Shown in pieces: positions 57,072 through 64,000 of a stretch of DNA of 64,000 nucleotides. The position numbers were made by a program, and so were the translations under genes. This stretch comes from an uncultured Clostridia bacterium (lineage in GTDB: Bacteria > Bacillota > Clostridia > Oscillospirales > Acutalibacteraceae), in assembly GCA_946187325.1 (NCBI GenBank), contig CAMHQC010000002.1, positions 1 through 64,000 on the forward strand, written 5' to 3'. Within the stretch, counting starts at the first letter, position 1. Every line of letters begins with the position of its first letter. Under the pieces are notes generated by a model. The model worked only from the letters and a program-made list of their open reading frames with translations, did not search any database and was not told where the DNA came from.

Positions 57072-57812
57072 TTACTGATAATCAGCTACATTAGCCCAGC
57101 GCATCAAGAGCTCCTGCTCCTCGGGAATACCCTTGACCGACTGAGAAGCCGCTACAATAGGCATCCAAAGCTGAACGAGCTGTTTAGCCGTGTCGGTTTT
57201 TGAGCAGTAGGTTTCTAAATACTTTTCAGCTAATTCTTCTTTGTGGTTTAAGGTGAGCATAAGGTAAGTTCTCGCGGCGTCGGCTGCTCCGTTACCCTGG
57301 GTTACGTGAGCCCAGTCGATAACGTAAGCGTCGCCTACGGGCGTGATAATTACGTTACTCGGCACAAAGTCGCCGTGACAAACCTTGTTATGCTTTTTCA
57401 TACTGTTTACTCTTGTGTGAAGCTCATAGCGTGTAGTCGCGTCGAGATTAGTCGAGCTGATTTTTCTCTGCATTTTATCTCTTAAATCGGTTAAAAGGGG
57501 AGAGCGCTTCGATAAAATCTCAATCTGGATATCGACGAACTTGTTTATAAACTCGTCGGTTTTATCGGGATTTTCCTCGATAAGCTGAGCTAATGTCTTG
57601 CCCTCGATAAAGTCGCTGACGATAGCCCATTTGCCGTCGATTTTCTTAATCTCGTGAATTTTCGGCATATTGATTCCGATTTCCTCAACGCGCGCCTGAT
57701 TTAAAGCCTCGTTTAAAACCGCCGCCTTTGAAAATTCCTTGTCGAAAACTTTAATCGCTAAGTTGCCGTCGCGGTAAATTTTCTTTCCTTTTGTCTCGTA
57801 AATAATGTCCAT
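57072..57812 (-). CDS. APH-like phosphotransferase
   Basis: VCHGDFVPSNVIITPVGDAYVIDWAHVTQGNGAADAARTYLML. Confidence 0.85.
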   Translation of the reverse strand: MDIIYETKGKKIYRDGNLAIKVFDKEFSKAAVLNEALNQARVEEIGINMPKIHEIKKIDGKWAIVSDFIEGKTLAQLIEENPDKTDEFINKFVDIQIEILSKRSPLLTDLRDKMQRKISSTNLDATTRYELHTRVNSMKKHNKVCHGDFVPSNVIITPVGDAYVIDWAHVTQGNGAADAARTYLMLTLNHKEELAEKYLETYCSKTDTAKQLVQLWMPIVAASQSVKGIPEEQELLMRWANVADYQ

Positions 57813-57825
57813 AGCTAAGCCTCCT

Positions 57826-60444
57826 TTAACCCTTGTAATCCTTGCCGTAGTATGCCTTTAAGTACATTTCCTTTATCTCGCTCATAAGCGGATATCTCGG
57901 GTTGGCGCCTGTGCACTGGTCATCGAACGCCTGCTCGGTCATATCGTCGAGAGTGTCAAGGAAGTACTTTTCGTCTACTCCGTAATCGCGGATTGTTTCT
58001 TTTATTCCGATACGAGCCTTGAGCTCGTTAATTGCTTTAATAAGGTTTTCTACGCTTTCGTCGTCGTCCTTACCGCCGAAGCCTAAGTATTCGGCAACCT
58101 CAGCGTATCTGCGCTTGGTATGCGGATAAGCGTACTGAGAGAATGTTCCCATCTTAGTCGGTACCTCAGCCGAGTTGAATCGAATTACGTACTCGAGCAT
58201 AAGCGCGTTAGCGATACCGTGAGCGATATGGTGGAAAGCTCCGAGCTTATGAGCCATCGAGTGACATACTCCGAGGAACGCGTTGGCGAACGCCATACCC
58301 GCCATAGTAGCCGCGTGAGCTACCTTCTCACGAGCGACAGGCTCGTTCATACCGTTGTCGTAGCAAGCGGGGAGATACTCGAATATAAGCTTTAACGATT
58401 TAAGCGCTAAGCCGTCCGTAAAGTCTGTGGCAAGCATAGCCGCGTAAGCCTCCAGCGCGTGAGATACCGCGTCGATACCCGAAGCGGCTGTAAGTCCCTT
58501 GGGGCCGCTCATCATTAAGTCAGCGTCTACAATCGCCATATCGGGCATTAACTCGTAGTCGGCGAGAGGATACTTAGTGCCGTCGCTTTCGTCGGTAATA
58601 ACCGCGAACGGAGTGACCTCTGAGCCTGTACCCGAGGAAGTCGGAACGGCGATAAACATAGCCTTTTCGCCCATTTTCGGGAACTTGTAAATTCTCTTTC
58701 TGATATCCGAGAAACGCATAGCCATATCGGCGAAGTCAGCCTCGGGATGTTCGTAAAGAACCCACATAATCTTACCGGCGTCCATAGCCGAGCCGCCGCC
58801 GAGCGCGATAATTACGTCGGGCTTAAACGCCGTCATAGCCTTAGCGCCTTCCTTAGCGGAAGCGAGCGTCGGGTCGGGCTGAACGTCGAAGAAAGTAGTG
58901 TGTGTAATTCCCATTTTATCGAGTTCATCGGTTATACATTTAGTATAGCCGTTGTTGTATAAGAATTGGTCGGTTACGATAAACGCCTTTTTCTTATCGA
59001 GATCTTCTTTGAGTTCTTTTAAGGCTACAGGTAAACAGCCTTTCTTTATATAAACCTTTTCGGGCGCTTTAAACCAAAGCATATTTTCTCTCCTCTCGGC
59101 GACAGTTTTAATGTTGAGTAAATGTTTACAACCTACGTTTTCACTTACAGAGTTGCCGCCCCATGAGCCGCAACCGAGCGTAAGCGACGGGTCTAAGTCG
59201 AAGTTGTAAAGATCGCCGATACCGCCGTGCGAGGACGGAGTATTAACGAGGATTCTGCAGGTTTTCATTCTTGCCGCGAATTCGTCGAGCTTATCTTTCT
59301 CGTTAACCGCGTCTAAGTAAATCGAGGAGGTGTGGCCGTAACCGCCGTCGGCGATAAGCCTTTCGGCTTTATTTAACGCGTCCTCGAAGTTTTTCGATTT
59401 ATACATAGCGAGTACAGGGGAGAGCTTCTCGTGAGCGAATTCTTCGGAAAGATCTACTGATTCAACCTCGCCTATAAGAATTTTTGTAGCTTCGGGAACC
59501 TTAACTCCCGCCAGCTTAGCGATAGTGTATGCCGACTGACCTACTATTTTAGCGTTAAGAGCGCCGTTTATAATGATAGTCTTACGAACCTTGTCGATTT
59601 CGTCGGCTTTAAGGATGTGGCAACCTCTGTCCTTAAACTCCTTCTTAACCTTAGCGTAAATGCTCTTGTCTACGATAACGCTCTGCTCGGAAGCGCAAAT
59701 CATACCGTTGTCGAAAGTCTTAGAGTGAATAACCGAGTTAACGGCTAGGAGAATATCGGCTGTAGAGTCGATAATCGCCGGAGTATTACCCGCGCCTACG
59801 CCGAGAGCGGGTTTACCTGACGAGTAAGCCGCCTTCACCATTCCGGGACCGCCTGTAGCGAGTATAGTATCCGCCTCGCTCATAACGAGGTTAGTCATCT
59901 CAAGCGACGGAATGTCAATCCAAGAAATTATATTTTCTGGAGCGCCCGCTTCTACCGCGGCTTCTAAAACTACCTTAGCCGCCTCAATTGTGCTTTTCTT
60001 AGCCCGCGGGTGAGGGGAGATAATAATACCGTTTCTTGTTTTAAGAGCGATTAAACATTTAAAAATTGCGGTAGATGTGGGGTTAGTGGTCGGAATAACC
60101 GCCGCGATAACGCCTATCGGCTCAACGATTCTCTTAGTTCCCATCGAGGGATTTTCGTCGATAACACCGCAGGTTTTAGCGTTGCGGTATCTATTATAGA
60201 TTTCCTCCGAAGCAAAGTGGTTTTTAATAATTTTGTCCTCGACAATTCCCATACCCGTTTCTTCTACGGCGAGTTTAGCGAGCGGAATCCTCTGTTTATT
60301 AGCTGCCGTAGCGGCGGCGAGGAAAATTTTATCCACCTGTTCCTGAGTGAATTTAGCGTACTGAGCCTGAGCCTCTTTAACTCTCTTTAAAGCTTTCTCA
60401 AGCGACGGTACACCGTCTACAATCGGATATTTTTTAGTACTCAT
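57826..60444 (-). CDS. adhE: bifunctional acetaldehyde-CoA/alcohol dehydrogenase
   Basis: N-terminal aldehyde dehydrogenase and C-terminal Fe-ADH (AFLGVCHSMAHKLGAFHHIAHGIANAL). Confidence 0.96.
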   Translation of the reverse strand: MSTKKYPIVDGVPSLEKALKRVKEAQAQYAKFTQEQVDKIFLAAATAANKQRIPLAKLAVEETGMGIVEDKIIKNHFASEEIYNRYRNAKTCGVIDENPSMGTKRIVEPIGVIAAVIPTTNPTSTAIFKCLIALKTRNGIIISPHPRAKKSTIEAAKVVLEAAVEAGAPENIISWIDIPSLEMTNLVMSEADTILATGGPGMVKAAYSSGKPALGVGAGNTPAIIDSTADILLAVNSVIHSKTFDNGMICASEQSVIVDKSIYAKVKKEFKDRGCHILKADEIDKVRKTIIINGALNAKIVGQSAYTIAKLAGVKVPEATKILIGEVESVDLSEEFAHEKLSPVLAMYKSKNFEDALNKAERLIADGGYGHTSSIYLDAVNEKDKLDEFAARMKTCRILVNTPSSHGGIGDLYNFDLDPSLTLGCGSWGGNSVSENVGCKHLLNIKTVAERRENMLWFKAPEKVYIKKGCLPVALKELKEDLDKKKAFIVTDQFLYNNGYTKCITDELDKMGITHTTFFDVQPDPTLASAKEGAKAMTAFKPDVIIALGGGSAMDAGKIMWVLYEHPEADFADMAMRFSDIRKRIYKFPKMGEKAMFIAVPTSSGTGSEVTPFAVITDESDGTKYPLADYELMPDMAIVDADLMMSGPKGLTAASGIDAVSHALEAYAAMLATDFTDGLALKSLKLIFEYLPACYDNGMNEPVAREKVAHAATMAGMAFANAFLGVCHSMAHKLGAFHHIAHGIANALMLEYVIRFNSAEVPTKMGTFSQYAYPHTKRRYAEVAEYLGFGGKDDDESVENLIKAINELKARIGIKETIRDYGVDEKYFLDTLDDMTEQAFDDQCTGANPRYPLMSEIKEMYLKAYYGKDYKG

Positions 60445-60459
60445 ATTGACCTCCGTACT

Positions 60460-61170
60460 TTATTTTACTTTATATTCAATATTCTTTTCTTTAGCGAATT
60501 CAATTGCTTTCGAGTTTTTCGGCGCGGTGATTATTACGTCGATAGAGCGGTTAAAAGCTGTGTCAGCGATTTTAGTATCCGCTGAATTAAACTTAACGCT
60601 CTTTAAGTATTTGCACTCGGCGAAAGCGTATTCGTCAATCTTCTTGACCGATTTCGGAATATTAATCTTATTAAGCCCCGACGCGTCGAAGCTGTACATT
60701 CCGAGAGTTTTAAGCTTTTTGGGAAGCTTAATCTCCTTTAGCTTGATACAGCCCGCGAACGCGTTAGTGCCGATAGATTTAACACTGTCGGGTAAAACGA
60801 CTTTTTCTAAATCTCTAGAGAAAGCGAACGCGTAATCGTCGATTTTAGTTACCGTATCGGGAACGGTAACGCTCTTGATTTTAGCCATCTTAAAAGAGCT
60901 TCTGCCGACTGTCGTAACCTTTTTGCCCTTATATTTCGACGGAATCTTTATATCGGTTTTACTGCCTTTAAACGTCGAAATAGTGAGCTTACCGTCTTTA
61001 TCGGTATTATAGCCTATACCGCTTTCGTCCTTATACTCGGGTTCGGTGGCTTTGATTGTGGAGATACTTTTTGTATTACCGCCCGAACAACCCGATAATA
61101 AAGCCGAAAACAGCATTATCGCCGCTAAAGAAGCGGTCAGCTTCTTGCTAAAATTATTCATTTTTATCAT
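60460..61170 (-). CDS. BspA-like leucine-rich-repeat (LRR_5) lipoprotein
   Basis: Lipobox LLSGCSG; repeats VTKIDDYAFAFSRDLEKVVLPDSVKSIGTNAFAGCIKLKEIKLP. Confidence 0.87.
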   Translation of the reverse strand: MIKMNNFSKKLTASLAAIMLFSALLSGCSGGNTKSISTIKATEPEYKDESGIGYNTDKDGKLTISTFKGSKTDIKIPSKYKGKKVTTVGRSSFKMAKIKSVTVPDTVTKIDDYAFAFSRDLEKVVLPDSVKSIGTNAFAGCIKLKEIKLPKKLKTLGMYSFDASGLNKINIPKSVKKIDEYAFAECKYLKSVKFNSADTKIADTAFNRSIDVIITAPKNSKAIEFAKEKNIEYKVK

Positions 61171-61321
61171 CCTTCAACCTTTAGAATATCATATTGTTAA
61201 AAATATGTCAATCTAATTCTTATATACACTATGTATTATATAAAAACTATGCCGCTTTATAATTACTTATAGGAATAAATAAGAAAACTGCCCCGAAATC
61301 GAGACAGTTTTTAGAAGGCTG

Positions 61322-61828
61322 TTAAATTAAAAGTCCTAACAGCGCCAATATAACCGCGAAAACCGCTCCCGCGGTTACGTCACTTATATAGTGTACACCC
61401 GCTATCACCCTTGACGCGCACATTATAACGCCGATAATAAGTAAAATTATTCCGACTGCCGTGCTGAACGTAAAGCTAGCCATCGCGATTGAAAATATAC
61501 TCGCGCTGTGACGGCTCGGGAAGCTTTTTCCGACAGTATCTTTAGAGAACAGCGGAGTAATGTCCATCGCCTCGTACGGTCTGGGCTTGTTGATTATTAT
61601 TCTCAAAGCCGTAACGCTTAGAAATGTCACGGCGGGTATTACCAGCGTATTTACGAAATCCTCAACATTACCAAATTTTACCATACAGTAAAATGTATTC
61701 AATAAAAGCAGGGGATAGAGCAGGTAAATTATTATCGGCAGATATTTATATATAATTCTTAAAAAGAAAAATGCTTTATCATTAGAGCGGAAATATCCGT
61801 GTATTTTATTTAGTCTTTCTTCTGTCAT
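61322..61828 (-). CDS. PAP2-superfamily phosphatase
   Basis: KPRPYEAM, SFPSRHSASIFSIA, SRVIAGVHYISDV. Confidence 0.9.
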   Translation of the reverse strand: MTEERLNKIHGYFRSNDKAFFFLRIIYKYLPIIIYLLYPLLLLNTFYCMVKFGNVEDFVNTLVIPAVTFLSVTALRIIINKPRPYEAMDITPLFSKDTVGKSFPSRHSASIFSIAMASFTFSTAVGIILLIIGVIMCASRVIAGVHYISDVTAGAVFAVILALLGLLI

Positions 61829-61864
61829 ATGACCACCGAGGTCATTTTAACATATTATTACTTT

Positions 61865-63697
61865 TTATTCAATAACTACGCCGTATTTCTCGAACCAGTA
61901 ATCGAGTTCTATAATATACGCTAAAATCTGCGGAGCCTTCATAAGCTGTCCGTACCAGGGCGAGCTTATGCTGTCGGGGTTGTTTATTATATTCTCAATT
62001 CCGCTTTTGCTGAGAAGTTCGTTTAGCTCTGTTTTTTTATTTAAAATATTCTTAACCTTTTTTGAACATATATCCATATACTCGGGGTTGTGGGTTTTAG
62101 GGTAAGGGCTTTTCTTGCGCCATACTATATCGAGCGGTAGAATATCCTCGAACGCCTTACGCACAATACCTTTTTCACGTCCGTTAAATGCCTTAATCTC
62201 CCACGGCATATTGTACGCGTACTCGACGATTCTGTAGTCGCAAAACGGAACTCTCACCTCAAGCCCGCTGTACATACTGCATCTGTCCTTTCTCTCAAGC
62301 AAGCACTGCATAAACCAGTAGTAATTCAGCATAAACATTTCTCTCATCCTCGCGGAAAGCTCGCTGTCTGTGCTGAGTTTATCGGTCTGATTTATGGTAT
62401 CGAGGTATTTTTGCCTAACGTATTCTTCGCCCTTAGGGAGTATGTTTTCCTTTAATATACTGCTCCTGATTTCCTGCGACCGCGACCACGGAAAACAATC
62501 CTCGAAAAGTATGTCACGGTTATGATACCACGGGTATCCGCCGAAAAGTTCGTCCGCGCATTCGCCCGAAAGCGCAACCGTGTAGTTGTTTTTTATCTCT
62601 TTACAGAATAAAAGCAGCGACGAGTCTACGTCCACGTAACCGGGTAAATCCCTCGCCTCAACGCTCGGGTATAACGCTTCGGCAAGTTTTTTGTTATCGA
62701 GTATAACTTCGTTATGAAACGTGTCGGCGTTTTCAACCATAAGCTTTATATATTCCACGTCCGAAGTCGGCTGAAACGAGCTTTTTTGAAAATATTTTTT
62801 ATTATCCTCGTATTCTACCGAGTAGGTGACGGCGTTATCCATCTTTTTCCGCCTGTAAAACTCGCTCGCGGTTTTTGTAATTATACTGCTGTCGAGTCCT
62901 CCCGATAAGAAAAAGCAAAGCGGAACGTCGCTTGTAAGCTGTTTTTCTATCGCGTCGGTGAGTAAGTACCGTACTTTTTCGACAGCCTGTTCCTTTGTGT
63001 CGGTAAATTCTTCGGCTTTTAGTTTAAAGTAAGTCGTCTTTGTGAGTTTACCGCCGTAGTATTCGGCGTATTGCCCGGGTAATAATTCGTTAACGTTTTT
63101 AAATACTCCCGTACCCGCGGTTCTCGCGGGGCCTAAGAAGAATATTTCGTATAAGCCCCGCTCGTCGATAACGGGCTTAACCTTACCGCTCTTTAATAGC
63201 GCCTTTATCTCCGAGCCGAACACAATTCCGTCCTTAAACTCGCTGTAAAAAAGCGGTTTAACGCCGACCTTATCTCTGCACAAAAACAGCTTCTTGTTAT
63301 ACATTTCGTAAACCGCGAAAGCGAAAATACCGTTGAGCATATTTGCGCATTTCGAGCCGTATTCGATGTACATTTTAAGTACAACCTCAGTATCGCTGTG
63401 ACCTTTGAATTCATATCCTTTTTTAATGAGCTTTTGTCGAAGCTCTTCGGTATTATAAAGCTCGCCGTTATACACTATAACGTATTTTTCCGCCTTTTTA
63501 CCGCATATCATCGGCTGTTTGCCGTTTTCTTTATCTATTACAACAAGTCTGCGGTGAATCAGCGCGACGTTGTGGTCGATAAATATTCCGTTTTCATCGG
63601 GACCTCTCCTGGATAAACTTTTCGACATATCGGACAAAAGCTTTATCTTATCCGACAAGTCCTCGTATTTGCTGAATAAACCCGCTATTCCGCACAT
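61865..63697 (-). CDS. asnB: asparagine synthase (glutamine-hydrolysing)
   Basis: MCGIAGLFSKYEDL, SRRGPDENGIF, FFLSGGLDSSIITK. Confidence 0.95.
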   Translation of the reverse strand: MCGIAGLFSKYEDLSDKIKLLSDMSKSLSRRGPDENGIFIDHNVALIHRRLVVIDKENGKQPMICGKKAEKYVIVYNGELYNTEELRQKLIKKGYEFKGHSDTEVVLKMYIEYGSKCANMLNGIFAFAVYEMYNKKLFLCRDKVGVKPLFYSEFKDGIVFGSEIKALLKSGKVKPVIDERGLYEIFFLGPARTAGTGVFKNVNELLPGQYAEYYGGKLTKTTYFKLKAEEFTDTKEQAVEKVRYLLTDAIEKQLTSDVPLCFFLSGGLDSSIITKTASEFYRRKKMDNAVTYSVEYEDNKKYFQKSSFQPTSDVEYIKLMVENADTFHNEVILDNKKLAEALYPSVEARDLPGYVDVDSSLLLFCKEIKNNYTVALSGECADELFGGYPWYHNRDILFEDCFPWSRSQEIRSSILKENILPKGEEYVRQKYLDTINQTDKLSTDSELSARMREMFMLNYYWFMQCLLERKDRCSMYSGLEVRVPFCDYRIVEYAYNMPWEIKAFNGREKGIVRKAFEDILPLDIVWRKKSPYPKTHNPEYMDICSKKVKNILNKKTELNELLSKSGIENIINNPDSISSPWYGQLMKAPQILAYIIELDYWFEKYGVVIE

Positions 63698-63700
63698 AAT

Positions 63701-64000
63701 CTATTCCTCCTGAATACTGAATATAAAACAAATCCCCGTAAGAACCAAAAGACAGCTTCCTGTAACGGAAGTGCTTAAACCTAGCGAAAAACCGCCTTTA
63801 ACGCTCGAAAATACAGGAATTGTAATATCAAATATTTTGATTAAAACGGTCGTTATAACTGAAGTGATAACGCCTTGCATAATTCTATATAAGAAATATA
63901 ATAGCTTGTTAATTTTAATATTCCCGAGCGCCTGAAATACCTGAAAATGTACGCACAATCCGCCGAAGCCTACCGCGAACGCTATCGCGGGCAGATTAGC
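63701..64000 (-). CDS. C-terminal part of a YlbJ-like sporulation membrane protein (runs off window)
   Basis: Frame is open to the window edge: ANLPAIAFAVGFGGLCVHFQVFQALGNIKINKLLYFLYRIMQG. Confidence 0.6.
   Translation of the reverse strand, partial: ANLPAIAFAVGFGGLCVHFQVFQALGNIKINKLLYFLYRIMQGVITSVITTVLIKIFDITIPVFSSVKGGFSLGLSTSVTGSCLLVLTGICFIFSIQEE

Overview
Chromosomal window that looks like a Clostridia / Ruminococcus-like Firmicute (genome type inferred from gene content: CtsR-McsA-McsB-ClpC, IreB, pheS T-box, GGAA-loop SRP RNA, YlbJ-like protein). Most of it is core genome: ilvE, a PhoP/PhoR-like two-component system with CaxA and Na/Pi transporters, ssrA-smpB-recR-ybaB-dnaX-SRP RNA, ilvBNC, a CzrA/ZntA-type metal efflux pair, ctsR-mcsA-mcsB-clpC, pheST with T-box, metK, a licA/licC-like pair, fabF plus acyl-adenylating enzyme, nadA-mnmA, a sortase B with a candidate substrate, adhE and asnB. 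The most unusual structure lies outside the standard genes. At 1-2446, a tRNA 3' end (probably tRNA-Lys) is followed by two tandem units with matching ends and different cargo: a lipoprotein in one and a PIN-domain toxin-antitoxin-like pair in the other. Copies of the tRNA 3' end mark the junctions, and one end module can fold into a long hairpin. Other items are a two-copy MITE family with TA-flanked terminal inverted repeats, one copy of which supplies the stop codon of nnrD; a REPIN-like element and its internally deleted copy, both next to duplicated terminators; TGAACAG iteron-like repeats; tRNA-Leu 5'-half remnants; an 11-bp-spaced PhoP-like box; and a triple CtsR operator. All assignments come from reading the sequence and translations; no database search was run.
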